Source of the DNA: an uncultured Lachnospiraceae bacterium
GTDB lineage: Bacteria; Bacillota; Clostridia; Lachnospirales; Lachnospiraceae
NCBI GenBank assembly: GCA_910579285.1
Contig: CAJTTT010000004.1
Coordinates: forward strand, 56,020 to 120,019
DNA length: 64,000 bases
Reading direction: 5' to 3'
Positions 50,168-59,957 of this stretch are shown one piece after another. Below the pieces are notes generated by a model. It was not told the DNA's origin. It searched no databases and was given only the letters and a program-made list of their open reading frames with translations. Every line of letters starts with the position of its first letter. The first letter of the stretch is position 1. A program made the position numbers and the translations under genes.

Positions 50168-50998
50168 CTATACTTCACTCATTTTTTTGTGCAGCACCGC
50201 CAGAAAACTCTCCGTGTTCAGCCTCACAATCCCTGTGGTCTTGTCCGCGCGGTGGATCACAATGCGGTCTCCCGTCTGAAGCGTTACCGTATTGCTGCCG
50301 TCAAAATTGGCCTCCACCATCTGCGCTTTCCCATCCTTCCCCTCGGGAATCTCCACCGTAATCTCATCCTCCGGCGAAAACACAATGCTTCGGGTATTTA
50401 ACGTATGCGGACAGATCGGCGTCAGAAGCAGCAGTCTGGCCGACGGCTCCACAATGGGCCCGCCCGCCGAAAGATTGTAGCCTGTAGAGCCCGTTGGCGT
50501 GGCCACAATCACACCGTCCGCACAATAGTCCTTCAAAAAACGGTCATTCACATAAATGCGCACGTTCAGAATCTGTAAGGGGCCGCACCGGGAAATCACA
50601 ATATCATTCAGAGCATACCGCTCCTCCTTCCCTGTCATCACCCTGCCGGAAAGCATCATCCGCTCCTCCCGGACATAATCATCCTGAAAAAGCTTCTCCA
50701 CAGCCTCCTCGGCACAGGCGCTCTCCACCTCCGCCAGATATCCCAGCGTACCGAGATTGATTCCCAGAAGGGGGATATCACTGTCCATCATATTTCCCGC
50801 TGCCCGGAGCAGCGTTCCGTCCCCGCCAAGCACCAGCGCACAGTCCACCCCGGCCATTCCGCCTTCCGCCAGCGCCTGCCTGTCGTTCTTGACGCAGACG
50901 GCCTCCCCGCCATGTTTTTCAATCATGGCCGCTATTTTTTTCGTAAACGCTCCCTCGGGATCCTTCACCTCGTTGGTAATCAGATAAAACCTTTTCAT
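50168..50998 (-). CDS. nadK: NAD kinase
   Basis: The enzyme makes NADP from NAD. The 276-residue protein shows the GGDGT motif (VLGGDGTLLRAAGNMM near residues 57-72), the ALNDIVISR segment and the TPTGSTGYNLSAGGPIVEP motif. It lies between tlyA and argR with only 3 bp to tlyA, forming part of a long operon. Confidence 0.95.
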   Translation of the reverse strand: MKRFYLITNEVKDPEGAFTKKIAAMIEKHGGEAVCVKNDRQALAEGGMAGVDCALVLGGDGTLLRAAGNMMDSDIPLLGINLGTLGYLAEVESACAEEAVEKLFQDDYVREERMMLSGRVMTGKEERYALNDIVISRCGPLQILNVRIYVNDRFLKDYCADGVIVATPTGSTGYNLSAGGPIVEPSARLLLLTPICPHTLNTRSIVFSPEDEITVEIPEGKDGKAQMVEANFDGSNTVTLQTGDRIVIHRADKTTGIVRLNTESFLAVLHKKMSEV

Positions 50999-51001
50999 CT
51001 G

Positions 51002-51898
51002 CTATTTCGCCTCATCCAGCGCGCCGTGCGCCTCCTCAACCAGCTCTTCCACCTGTCTGGTCTGTTCCTCGTTACGCGAAAGCCCTCCTCCGGCCATAGT
51101 CAGCGCAAACAGCGCGTCAATTGCCTCCTTTTCTGACATGTCCAGAATCTCCATCGGAATTTCCTCCCGCTTTTCCAGCCACATCAGATACTCAATGTTC
51201 CCCTCCGGCCCTTTAATCGGCGAATAGGTAAGCCCTTTCACCGAAAAGCCGATCAGATCTGCGTAATCAACGATCCGCCGCACCACCTCAATATGCACCT
51301 GCCGGTCCCGCACCACGCCCTTTTTTCCAACCTTGTCACGGCCAGCCTCAAACTGGGGTTTAATCAGGCAGACCATCTCTCCCCCCTGCCGCAGAAGGTT
51401 TCTCGCAGGAATCAGTATCTTGGTGAGGGAGATAAAGGAAACATCCACCGACGCAAAGTCGATGGGCTCTCTGATATCCGCATCCGTCACATATCGGAAA
51501 TTGGTCTTTTCCATACAGACCACCCGCTCGTTGTTTCTAAGTTTCCAGTCAAGCTGTCCATGCCCAACATCTATGGCATACACCTTTCCCGCACCGTTTT
51601 GCAGCATGCAGTCCGTAAACCCGCCCGTGGAGGCGCCGATATCCATACAGACCTTATCCTGTAACGTGATTGGAAACTGCCCGATGGCCCGCTCCAGCTT
51701 AAGGCCGCCCCTGCTCACATAGGGAAGCAGTCTGCCTTTCACTTCAATTTTTATCTTCGTCTCGTCAAACAGGGTACCTGCCTTATCTTCCCGCTGGTTA
51801 TCCACAAACACATTTCCCGCCATGAGGAGCGCTTTCGCTTTCTCCCTTGAGGGCGCATGCCCCTGCCTGACCAGAATCACATCCAGTCTTTCCTTCAT
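51002..51898 (-). CDS. tlyA: TlyA-type rRNA 2'-O-methyltransferase
   Basis: A 298-residue protein of the TlyA/YqxC family. An N-terminal S4 RNA-binding domain (MKERLDVILVRQGHAPSREK and following, about 1-60) precedes an FtsJ-like methyltransferase domain with VCMDIGASTGGFTDCMLQ near residues 86-103 as the SAM site. Known members methylate ribose in 16S and 23S rRNA, and some act as haemolysins. It overlaps dxs by 4 bp. Confidence 0.93.
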   Translation of the reverse strand: MKERLDVILVRQGHAPSREKAKALLMAGNVFVDNQREDKAGTLFDETKIKIEVKGRLLPYVSRGGLKLERAIGQFPITLQDKVCMDIGASTGGFTDCMLQNGAGKVYAIDVGHGQLDWKLRNNERVVCMEKTNFRYVTDADIREPIDFASVDVSFISLTKILIPARNLLRQGGEMVCLIKPQFEAGRDKVGKKGVVRDRQVHIEVVRRIVDYADLIGFSVKGLTYSPIKGPEGNIEYLMWLEKREEIPMEILDMSEKEAIDALFALTMAGGGLSRNEEQTRQVEELVEEAHGALDEAK

Positions 51899-53778
51899 AA
51901 TCCCTGCTTACCTGTCTCAGCCCGGTAAGCCGCAGCCACCTTTTCTTCCACGGACACCGCGTCAATGCCTGTCTCCTGCTTCAGAAGTTCCACATTTCCA
52001 TGCTCCACATACTCATCTGGAATGGCAATGCCAAGCACCCTTGTCCCGCTGTCAAGAGAATCCACATACTCTCTCACCCGGTCACCGAAGCCGCCGCTCG
52101 CCACATTCTCCTCCATCGTGACGATCAGTCTGTGGGTTTTACACGCTTCCCGGATCAGCTCCTCATCGATGGGCTTCACAAAACGGGCGTTTGCCAGCGA
52201 ACAGGAAAACCCTCTCTCTTTCAGTTTCTCCCGCACCGTGAGCGCAACTTTCACCATACTGCCCACCGCCAGAAGCATAATCTCTTTCTCCTCAAACAAA
52301 ACCTCGCTCTTCCCATAGACTATGGGCGCCCTGTACTCTTTCAGACCGTCAAAGGCCTCACCTCTCGGATAGCGGATGGCAATGGGAGCGCCAAGTTCCA
52401 CCGCAAACTTAATCATATCGGAAAGCTCCCACTTATTCTTGGGCGCCATCACATGCATATTCGGTATGGACGACAGATAAGACAGATCAAACAGCCCCTG
52501 ATGTGTCTCCCCGTCGCTCCCCACAAGTCCTGCCCTGTCGATACAGAATACCACGGGCAGATTCTGGATGCAGACATCGTGCAAAATCTGATCATAGGCT
52601 CTTTGCAGAAAGGAGGAGTAGATCGCCACAATAGGTTTTAGGCCTCCAGCTGCAAGCCCCGCCGCAAAGGTCACCGCGTGCTCCTCCGCGATTCCCACGT
52701 CAAAGAACCGCTCCGGGTACATATTGCGGAACCGCTTCAGCCCCACGCCGTCCGGCATGGCTGCCGTGATCGCCACCACTTTCTCATCCCGCTGCCCAAG
52801 CTTGCACATAACCGTAGAAAAGATGTCCGTATAATTCGCCTTCGCCTTGGGCGCGCTCGGAATGCCCGTCTCAATGTCAAAAGGCTCCGCACCGTGGAAT
52901 CTGGCAGGATGCCTCTCCGCTGGTGCATATCCCCTGCCCTTCTGGGTAATGACGTGAACAAGCACCGCCTTTTTAACCTTCCGCGCCTCCCGGAATATAT
53001 GTACCATCTCCTGGATATTGTGACCATCCACAGGTCCGAGGTATGTAATGCCCATATCTTCAAAGAACATCCCCGGGACAACCAGATGCTTAAAGCTGCT
53101 CTTGGCGCGTCTGATCTGGCTTACCACTTTATCCCCGTACTTCGGTTTGCCGCGCAGGGAATTATAAATCCCCTCCTTCAGGTCCAGATACATGTCCGCC
53201 GTCCGAATATTGTTCAGATACTTGGAAACCCCGCCGACATTCTCGGAAATAGACATATTATTATCGTTCAGTACAATAATGAAATTGGTCTCCAGCCGGG
53301 ACGCATTGTTTAACGCTTCATAGGCCATACCGCCTGTGAGCGACCCGTCTCCGATCACGGAAACGATGGTGTTATTCTGTCCCTGGATATCTCTCGCCTT
53401 CACCATGCCGAGCCCGGCGGATATGGATGTGGAACTGTGTCCCGTGTCAAAGCAGTCGCAGTCGCTCTCCTTCCGCTTCGGAAATCCGCTCATACCGCCA
53501 AACTTCCTCAGATTTACAAAACCGTCCCGGCGTCCTGTCAAAATCTTGTGGGTATAGGACTGGTGCCCCACATCCCAGATCAGCTTATCCTCCGGCAGGT
53601 TTAAAAACAAATGGAGCGCCATAGTCAATTCTACCGCCCCAAGATTAGAACCGAGATGTCCGCCAGTCACACTGATGGACTGAATCAGAAATTTTCTGAT
53701 TTCTTCCGCCAGTACCCCGTAATCCTCCGGCGCAACCTGCTTGATATCATTTGTCTGCGTTATCTGTTCAAGTAACAT
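51895..53778 (-). CDS. dxs: 1-deoxy-D-xylulose-5-phosphate synthase
   Basis: The thiamine-diphosphate enzyme condenses pyruvate and glyceraldehyde 3-phosphate, the first step of the MEP isoprenoid pathway. It is 627 residues long. GHLGSNLGAVELTMALH, GDGSLTGGMAYEALNNA (thiamine site with N at its end), and GIAEEHAVTFAAGLAAGG are conserved. It is 10 bp from ispA, which uses the pathway's products, and tlyA follows with overlap. Confidence 0.97.
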   Translation of the reverse strand: MLLEQITQTNDIKQVAPEDYGVLAEEIRKFLIQSISVTGGHLGSNLGAVELTMALHLFLNLPEDKLIWDVGHQSYTHKILTGRRDGFVNLRKFGGMSGFPKRKESDCDCFDTGHSSTSISAGLGMVKARDIQGQNNTIVSVIGDGSLTGGMAYEALNNASRLETNFIIVLNDNNMSISENVGGVSKYLNNIRTADMYLDLKEGIYNSLRGKPKYGDKVVSQIRRAKSSFKHLVVPGMFFEDMGITYLGPVDGHNIQEMVHIFREARKVKKAVLVHVITQKGRGYAPAERHPARFHGAEPFDIETGIPSAPKAKANYTDIFSTVMCKLGQRDEKVVAITAAMPDGVGLKRFRNMYPERFFDVGIAEEHAVTFAAGLAAGGLKPIVAIYSSFLQRAYDQILHDVCIQNLPVVFCIDRAGLVGSDGETHQGLFDLSYLSSIPNMHVMAPKNKWELSDMIKFAVELGAPIAIRYPRGEAFDGLKEYRAPIVYGKSEVLFEEKEIMLLAVGSMVKVALTVREKLKERGFSCSLANARFVKPIDEELIREACKTHRLIVTMEENVASGGFGDRVREYVDSLDSGTRVLGIAIPDEYVEHGNVELLKQETGIDAVSVEEKVAAAYRAETGKQGL

Positions 53779-53788
53779 ACTAACCCTC

Positions 53789-54691
53789 TTATTTTTCTCT
53801 GTAGATCAACTGCTCCACCAACGTTTCCAGAAATACATTCCTGTGCGGAAACCCTTTCAGAATCCCCACTGCCTCCCCGGAAAGCGCCGCCACCTGTCTC
53901 TTCGACTCCTCCAGACCGTGCATCGTCACATAGGTCAGCTTGTGATTCTTCTCATCGCTCCCCGTCGGTTTCCCGAGCACCTCCAGACTGCTTGTCACAT
54001 CCAGAATATCGTCCTGAATCTGAAAGGCGATGCCGATGTTTTCCGCACACTTCTCCATCAGCTCCACCGCCTTTTCGCCGGCTCCCGCAAGCACAGCCCC
54101 AATCATCATTGCCGCCTGGATCAGCGCTGCCGTCTTATTCCTGTGGATATACAGCAGCATCTCTTCCGTCACTTCCGTCTCCGGCTTCTCCGCCAGAAGA
54201 TCTGCGCACTGGCCGCCAACCATGCCATAAACGCCGGCCTTTCTCCCCAGAATCTTCATGGCGCACTCCGTGCGCTGATAGTCCTCCACTGTCACAGCCT
54301 TCTCAAAAGCGCGAATCGCCGTCTCATAGGCATAGTTTAAAAGCCCGTCCCCCGCAATCACGGCGATATCCTCCCCATAAACCACATGGGTGGTTTTTCT
54401 TCCTCTGCGGTAATCGTCATTGTCCAAAGCGGGCAGATCATCGTGTATCAGCGAATAGGTGTGAATAAATTCAAGAGCCGCCATAAAGCATGGCAGTCCT
54501 TCTCCCGCATCCCCGAACAGGGCAGCGCTCTCCCGCATCAGCAGCGGGCGCAGTCTCTTGCCGCCTGCCGACACAGCATAATCCATAGCCTCCAGCACTC
54601 TGCGCTGAAAACCCTCCGGCTCAGGCAGATACCGCTTCACGATTTCTTCTGTTTCCCCGGTTTTCCTCTCAAGTTCCTCTTTAAAATTCAT
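53789..54691 (-). CDS. ispA: Geranyl/farnesyl diphosphate synthase
   Basis: The prenyltransferase makes C10-C15 isoprenyl diphosphates from IPP and DMAPP. About 300 residues. The first Asp-rich motif is in SLIHDDLPALDNDDYRRG and the second in AFQIQDDILDVT; GKRLRPLLM near residue 50 binds IPP. The ATG at 54691 is preferred because GGTGG is 6 nt upstream; an ATG at 54709 is the alternative. Both starts lie inside the xseB 3' end, so translation is coupled. Confidence 0.95.
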   Translation of the reverse strand: MNFKEELERKTGETEEIVKRYLPEPEGFQRRVLEAMDYAVSAGGKRLRPLLMRESAALFGDAGEGLPCFMAALEFIHTYSLIHDDLPALDNDDYRRGRKTTHVVYGEDIAVIAGDGLLNYAYETAIRAFEKAVTVEDYQRTECAMKILGRKAGVYGMVGGQCADLLAEKPETEVTEEMLLYIHRNKTAALIQAAMMIGAVLAGAGEKAVELMEKCAENIGIAFQIQDDILDVTSSLEVLGKPTGSDEKNHKLTYVTMHGLEESKRQVAALSGEAVGILKGFPHRNVFLETLVEQLIYREK

Positions 54692-54917
54692 CCAGTCCAC
54701 CGTCCTCATTGATCTTAAGCACTTTCTTTTCTACCCGGTCTATGGTCTCATTACACTGTGCCAAAAGAGCCATTCCCCTGTTATATTCCGCAAAGGACTG
54801 CTCCAGCGTAATATCCTCCGTCTCCAGCCGGCTGATCACTTCCTCTATCTGTGCAAACCCATCTTCCAAGGATAACGACTGTTCTTTTTCTATTTTATCC
54901 TCTTTCTTTTTAGCCAT
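54681..54917 (-). CDS. xseB: Exodeoxyribonuclease VII small subunit
   Basis: A 78-residue XseB protein: LSLEDGFAQIEEVISRLETE followed by DITLEQSFAEYNRGMALL is the family pattern. With XseA it forms exonuclease VII, which degrades single-stranded DNA. It overlaps xseA upstream by 8 bp and ispA downstream. Confidence 0.95.
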   Translation of the reverse strand: MAKKKEDKIEKEQSLSLEDGFAQIEEVISRLETEDITLEQSFAEYNRGMALLAQCNETIDRVEKKVLKINEDGGLDEF

Positions 54918-56109
54918 TCTGTTTCTCCTGTACCTGCGCCAATAGACTGCCGTCCTTCACATAGACCCGGATCTGTTCTCCTACTGCCACCTGCTCCACA
55001 GAGGACAGGGTTCTGCCTGCCGCATCCGCCGCGTAAGCGTACCCCTGGCTCAGCTTGTCCAGAGGCGAAAGCCCTTTCATCTGCGCGGCATACAGAGCAA
55101 GTCTGTGTCTCGCCTCCTGCAGTCTTCTCTCCATCGCCGCCTGCAGACGCTCCTCCAGCGATACCGCCTGTGTCTTTCTTGTGCGCAGAATGTACAGGGG
55201 ACTCAGATAACGCAGACGCACGCCATACTGCTCCACCCTGTTTCTACAGCCCTGTACTGTTCTCCTGCACAGATGCTGCATGGTGGCAGCGTACTCCTCC
55301 ATCCGCTCTTCCAACTGTCCGAAATCGCAGACTGCAAGCTCCGCAGCCGCAGAGGGTGTGGGCGCCCGCAGATCCGCCACAAAATCTGTGATGGTCACAT
55401 CGGTCTCATGCCCCACCGCAGAGATAATCGGAACGCTGCAGTCAAATACAGCCTGCGCCACTACCTCCTCATTGAATGCCCAGAGATCCTCGATGGAACC
55501 GCCGCCGCGTCCCACAATGATCGTATCTACTCCACGCTTTTCCAGCGCACGAATCCCATGAATGATGCTTGGCGCAGCAGCAGCTCCCTGTACGATGGCC
55601 GGATAGAGGATGATCTGTACATAAGGATTCCTTCTGCCTGCCACGTTGATAATGTCCCGCACCGCCGCGCCCGTCTCAGCCGTAACCACGCCCAACACTT
55701 TGATATAGCGGGGAATCGGCCGCTTATACTCTTCGGCAAACATCCCCCGCTCTGCAAGCTCCGCTTTCAGCCGCTCGTATCTCTCATACAGTGCCCCGAT
55801 CCCGTCCAGCTCTATCTGTCTGGCGTACAGCTGATATTTGCCGTCGCGTTCATAGACGTCCACACTGCCGCTTGCAACAACCTGCTGTCCCTCCATCATG
55901 CGGAACGGAAGCCCCTTCCTGTCAGAGGAAAACATAACACATGCTATTGCACTTTTCTCATCTTTCAGCGTAAAATAAATATGCCCGGAGGTATGATATT
56001 TACAGTTGCTGACCTCACCCCTGATCCGGACCTTCTGCATCATAAAATCCTGCGTGAACATATTTCTGATATAAGAATTGACCTGTGCCACCGTATATAC
56101 ATTCTGCAT
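54910..56109 (-). CDS. xseA: Exodeoxyribonuclease VII large subunit
   Basis: A 399-residue XseA. The N-terminal OB fold contains VRIRGEVSNCKYHTSGHIYF. The catalytic part has VTAETGAAVRDIINVAGRRN, VGRGGGSIEDLWAFNEE and ISAVGHETDVTITDFVADLR. The C-terminal Arg-rich helical region carries the subunit-contact coiled coil. The ATG at 56109 is chosen; the frame extends to a TTG at 56130 that overlaps nusB and lacks family residues. Confidence 0.96.
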   Translation of the reverse strand: MQNVYTVAQVNSYIRNMFTQDFMMQKVRIRGEVSNCKYHTSGHIYFTLKDEKSAIACVMFSSDRKGLPFRMMEGQQVVASGSVDVYERDGKYQLYARQIELDGIGALYERYERLKAELAERGMFAEEYKRPIPRYIKVLGVVTAETGAAVRDIINVAGRRNPYVQIILYPAIVQGAAAAPSIIHGIRALEKRGVDTIIVGRGGGSIEDLWAFNEEVVAQAVFDCSVPIISAVGHETDVTITDFVADLRAPTPSAAAELAVCDFGQLEERMEEYAATMQHLCRRTVQGCRNRVEQYGVRLRYLSPLYILRTRKTQAVSLEERLQAAMERRLQEARHRLALYAAQMKGLSPLDKLSQGYAYAADAAGRTLSSVEQVAVGEQIRVYVKDGSLLAQVQEKQNG

Positions 56110-56122
56110 GCGGCTGCCTGCC

Positions 56123-56524
56123 TTATGCAAATTTGGCCAGAACGCCGTTCACGAATCCGTAGGAGGCATCCTGCCCGAATTTTTTTGCGAGTTCCACCGC
56201 CTCGTTGATGGCCACCCCGGTGGGAACCTCCTCATCATAACAGATTTCATAGACTGCCAGACGCAGGATTGTCAGATCAACCTTACTCATCCTTCCAGTA
56301 TCCCACCCTGACGCCTTCTCATTCAGAAGGGCGTCAATCTCAGCCAGTTTTTCAAAAATTTTATGATATTTATCTGAAACATAGGAGGCATCCCCAGCTG
56401 TTGCCGCGTCTTCATCCTCAAAAAACAGTTCTTCCTGTTCCGGCATATCCTCCACTTTATTAAATTCAACCCGGAACAGCAGCTTAAATATCTGTTCGCG
56501 CAACTCTCTTCTGCTCATAGCCAT
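56123..56524 (-). CDS. nusB: Transcription antitermination factor NusB
   Basis: NusB acts in rRNA antitermination with NusE. The 133-residue protein begins MSRRELREQIFKLLFRVEF, which is typical, and ends with EVPTGVAINEAVELAKKFGQ followed by DASYGFVNGVLAKF. An acidic, less conserved stretch lies in between. Start is the ATG at 56524 or, equally well, 56518. The gene follows the Asp23-type gene by 9 bp, as in Bacillus. Confidence 0.93.
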   Translation of the reverse strand: MAMSRRELREQIFKLLFRVEFNKVEDMPEQEELFFEDEDAATAGDASYVSDKYHKIFEKLAEIDALLNEKASGWDTGRMSKVDLTILRLAVYEICYDEEVPTGVAINEAVELAKKFGQDASYGFVNGVLAKFA

Positions 56525-56533
56525 CCACTCGTC

Positions 56534-56917
56534 CTATTTTTCTTTTGTCACATTGATGCCGGCAATGCGGATGTTTACATCCAGCACTTCCAACCCGGTC
56601 ATATTCTCTATCGCGCCCTTCACCTTAGTCTGCACTCTCTGACATGCAGCCGGAATATTGTAGCCGTATTCCATAATGATCGCAAGCCCTACCTTGACCT
56701 TCTTCCCGGACACTTCCACCTTTGCTCCTCTGGAAAGCCCTCTGACGCCTACCCGGCTCAAAATCTCATTGGTAAGGTTGCCCGCCATAGCGGCCACCCC
56801 GTCCACTTCTGTTGCAGCCAGTGCAGCAATCATGGCTACCACATCATCCGCGATCTTTACCGTCCCGGCTTTCTCCTCCTGCGGCTCGTATCCGCCCTTC
56901 GTTTCTTCCTGTTCCAT
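56534..56917 (-). CDS. Asp23/Gls24 family protein (YqhY-like)
   Basis: A 127-residue Asp23-family protein. IADDVVAMIAALAATEVDGV at residues about 23-42 and SGKKVKVGLAIIMEYGYNIP are typical. Bacillus YqhY, at the same position before nusB, affects fatty acid synthesis through acetyl-CoA carboxylase. The accB and accC genes that flank yqhY in Bacillus are not here. The start at 56917 has GGAGG 5 nt upstream; an earlier ATG at 56929 is less likely. Confidence 0.9.
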   Translation of the reverse strand: MEQEETKGGYEPQEEKAGTVKIADDVVAMIAALAATEVDGVAAMAGNLTNEILSRVGVRGLSRGAKVEVSGKKVKVGLAIIMEYGYNIPAACQRVQTKVKGAIENMTGLEVLDVNIRIAGINVTKEK

Positions 56918-56997
56918 GTTTCCCTCCATCTGTTCCCCGTGCCTTTCTCCATATTTGGGTTAAGTATACCAAAATTTCTTATTTTTGCCTAGTCCCA

Positions 56998-58191
56998 TCA
57001 AAGCCAGAAGCTTAAGCTGTACTGCTTTTCGTTTTCCACATAGGAAACCGCCTTATCCGGGCAGTTCAGATAGCGGAAAATCCCCTGCTGCCCAATCAGC
57101 GACTCCTGCATTTTCCGATAGATGTCCGGGCCTTCGCATTTCAACGTCACATAGGTGTCCCCCCGCTCGTAGCTGTCCGAAAAAATCTTTTCGATTTTCT
57201 CCTCGTCGAAATCGGTGAAATAGACGCCCTCCTTCACATAAAAATTGGCTTTCATGGATGTGCACTCCGGCAGTTCCACTACATTTTCCTGTGTGTGCGT
57301 CATCTCCATCTGCTCCGTGGTGACACAGAGATAATCGTAGTTGATAGTCGGTATTTTCTCCACAGGATAATCGCTGCCGCCAACCGCCTGGTAAGATGCA
57401 TCCCCCCATGTGGTGTCCACATAGTAGTATTCCCCGTCGATCCGCACCAGATTCCAGGCATGTCCTTCGCCGCCCACAACCCGGCCAAGCACCAGCGTTG
57501 CAAAAATCCCGGCCCGGTTTAAGAGATACTGCGTCGCCTTCGCATATCCCTGGCATACGGATTTCCGCTCCAGAAAAACGGAGCAGATATTCTGGCTGTC
57601 CTTCGCCGAGGCGTCATAGTCCGTGTGATGGATCAGGTATTCATAGACATACTTCACCTTCTCATACTCATCCGCATCCTCCGGCATGCCTGCCAGACAC
57701 TGGTTTACATAAGTATCTATTTTCCCCTGTTTCTCCTCCACTTCCTCCGGGCTGAACCGATAACTTCCCGTAAAGGTGATCTTTTTCAGGATGCTGCCAA
57801 GGGTATATTCTGTATAACTGTACCCCTCCACATAGAAAATTTCCGGATGGTCATTCAGCACACACTGGAACACGCGGGAAATCAGCTCCTTATCACAGCT
57901 CGAAAGCCTCACATTTTCCTTAAAACAAATCAGAGCGTCCAGAATCTCCAGATAAACCTCCTGCTCTTCCTCCGTCAGTTTTCCAAAGGCATAGCAGTCC
58001 TCCTGCTCTTCCCGCAGCTTTTCATCTGTCCGGGTAAGCACCTGCTCGGGCAGACTCCTCCTCGATCCCCCGGCCGCCTTATCCTCCTGCCTGTAAAGAC
58101 TGCTCTCCCTGCTGAAAAGTCCCTGTCCGGCCAGGTAAAGGGCGCCGCTCAAAATCAACATGCAAAACAACAGTATCCCTGTCTTTTTCAT
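56998..58191 (-). CDS. Exported transglutaminase-like protein
   Basis: A 397-residue protein with an N-terminal signal or anchor segment (GILLFCMLILSGALYLAGQG). Residues about 175-260 form a transglutaminase-like core with the Cys-His-Asp set: ERKSVCQGYAKATQYLL, GEGHAWNLVRIDG, and YYVDTTWGD. Such exported domains often act as cysteine peptidases or in cell-surface assembly. The C-terminal 100 residues are not recognised. It sits between prfC and the Asp23-type gene, with 37 and 80 bp gaps. No precise function can be given. Confidence 0.8.
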   Translation of the reverse strand: MKKTGILLFCMLILSGALYLAGQGLFSRESSLYRQEDKAAGGSRRSLPEQVLTRTDEKLREEQEDCYAFGKLTEEEQEVYLEILDALICFKENVRLSSCDKELISRVFQCVLNDHPEIFYVEGYSYTEYTLGSILKKITFTGSYRFSPEEVEEKQGKIDTYVNQCLAGMPEDADEYEKVKYVYEYLIHHTDYDASAKDSQNICSVFLERKSVCQGYAKATQYLLNRAGIFATLVLGRVVGGEGHAWNLVRIDGEYYYVDTTWGDASYQAVGGSDYPVEKIPTINYDYLCVTTEQMEMTHTQENVVELPECTSMKANFYVKEGVYFTDFDEEKIEKIFSDSYERGDTYVTLKCEGPDIYRKMQESLIGQQGIFRYLNCPDKAVSYVENEKQYSLSFWL

Positions 58192-58227
58192 ACACAGCCC
58201 CTCCTTTCCGCAGGCATTCCCGCACTC

Positions 58228-59820
58228 TTACGTTCTGCCAAACTCCGACAGAATCAGTCCTTCGTTCCGCTCCACCGTCATGCCGATGCTCCACTGGTTG
58301 ATAAAGAGCAGAAGCGGATGATCCTTCAAATCCTTGATTTTCTTCATATCGGAAGTTCCTGTCAGCTTGTCCAGGTCAATGTCCTTATTCTCAATCCAGC
58401 GAATATACTCGTAAGGTAAATTCTCCAGTTTAATTTCCACGTTATATTCATTTTCCAGACGATATTTCAACACATCAAACTGCAGGACGCCCACAACGCC
58501 CACAATGATCTCCTCCATACCTGTATTAAATTCCTGGAAAATCTGAATCGCACCTTCCTGCGCAATCTGCATGATTCCCTTGACAAACTGCTTGCGCTTC
58601 ATGGTGTCCACCTGTCTGACCCTTGCGAAATGCTCCGGGGCAAAAGTCGGAATCCCCTCATAGGCAAACTGCTCGCCAGGCACACAGACCGTATCCCCGA
58701 TGGAAAAGATCCCCGGGTCAAACACGCCGATGATGTCTCCCGCATAGGCTTCGCTTAAGATCTTACGCTCGTCCGCCATAATCTGCTGGGGCTGGGACAG
58801 ACGCATCACCCGGCCTCCCTGCACATGCCTGACCTCCTCATTCACATCAAACCGCCCAGAGCAGATACGCATAAACGCAATCCTGTCGCGGTGCGCCTTA
58901 TTCATATTCGCCTGAATCTTAAAGACAAACGCGGAAAATTCATGCTCCACCGGGTCTATCAGACCGATATCCGCCACGCGCGGCAGCGGCGTGGTCGTCA
59001 TCTTCAGGAAGTGCTGCAAAAAGATCTCCACGCCAAAGTTGGTAAGCGCCGACCCGAAAAACACCGGCGTCAGGCTGCCTGCCTGGATCTGCTCCAGGTC
59101 AAAGGGTGCGCTCGCACCGTCCAGAAGCTCTATTTCATCCGAAAGCTGCGCGAAAAAGTCTTCACCGATCTGGGACGCCAGCGTCTCCTTCTCCGAAAAC
59201 GGAATCCTGGTGGCATGTCCCTCTTTCGTTCCCTTCTCTGTATCGGCGTAGGTGATCACACACTGGCTCTCCCGCTCGTAAACACCTTTAAAATTCTTCC
59301 CGGATCCGATGGGCCAGTTCACCGGGCAGGTGGCAATCCCAAGCTCCTTCTCGATTTCGTCCAGAAGTTCAAAAGTATCGTTTGCATCTCTGTCCATTTT
59401 ATTAATAAAGGTAAAGATCGGAATATGGCGCATCACGCAGACCTTAAAGAGTTTGCGTGTCTGCGCCTCTACGCCCTTGGAGGCGTCTATCACCATCACT
59501 GCCGAATCCGCTGCCATCAGCGTTCTGTAGGTATCCTCTGAAAAGTCCTGGTGTCCCGGCGTATCCAGAATATTGATGCAAAATCCGTCATAAGAAAACT
59601 GCAGCACCGAGGAAGTAACGGAAATTCCCCTCTCCTTCTCAATCTGCATCCAGTCAGAGACCGCATGTCTGGCCGTAGCCTTTCCTTTGACGCTTCCCGC
59701 CAGATTGATCGCTCCCCCGTACAGCAGGAATTTCTCGGTAAGGGTTGTCTTTCCCGCATCCGGGTGCGATATGATCGCAAAAGTTCTTCTTCTGTTTATT
59801 TCGTCCGCATATGTTCCCAC
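58228..59820 (-). CDS. prfC: Peptide chain release factor 3
   Basis: RF3 is a GTPase that removes RF1/RF2 from the ribosome after termination. About 530 residues. The G1 motif is ISHPDAGKTTLTEK near residues 15-28, G3 is LDTPGHQDFSEDT, and G4 is TFINKMDRDA. The C-terminal domains follow, with VGVVGVLQFDVLKYRLENEY typical of RF3. The start is likely a GTG at 59820 with GGAGG 8 nt upstream; a TTG at 59835 would include the ribosome-binding site itself. Confidence 0.95.
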   Translation of the reverse strand: MGTYADEINRRRTFAIISHPDAGKTTLTEKFLLYGGAINLAGSVKGKATARHAVSDWMQIEKERGISVTSSVLQFSYDGFCINILDTPGHQDFSEDTYRTLMAADSAVMVIDASKGVEAQTRKLFKVCVMRHIPIFTFINKMDRDANDTFELLDEIEKELGIATCPVNWPIGSGKNFKGVYERESQCVITYADTEKGTKEGHATRIPFSEKETLASQIGEDFFAQLSDEIELLDGASAPFDLEQIQAGSLTPVFFGSALTNFGVEIFLQHFLKMTTTPLPRVADIGLIDPVEHEFSAFVFKIQANMNKAHRDRIAFMRICSGRFDVNEEVRHVQGGRVMRLSQPQQIMADERKILSEAYAGDIIGVFDPGIFSIGDTVCVPGEQFAYEGIPTFAPEHFARVRQVDTMKRKQFVKGIMQIAQEGAIQIFQEFNTGMEEIIVGVVGVLQFDVLKYRLENEYNVEIKLENLPYEYIRWIENKDIDLDKLTGTSDMKKIKDLKDHPLLLFINQWSIGMTVERNEGLILSEFGRT

Positions 59821-59957
59821 GTTTTTATCCTCCAACCGCTTTTCTACCGCATGGATGCGCCATCAGTCCGGGGCCTGCGGCCCCGGCCGCCTGAAAATCC
59901 ATACCTCACTATAGTATCATAAAACCTTTCACAATGTACACAGGAATTCGCCTTAAC

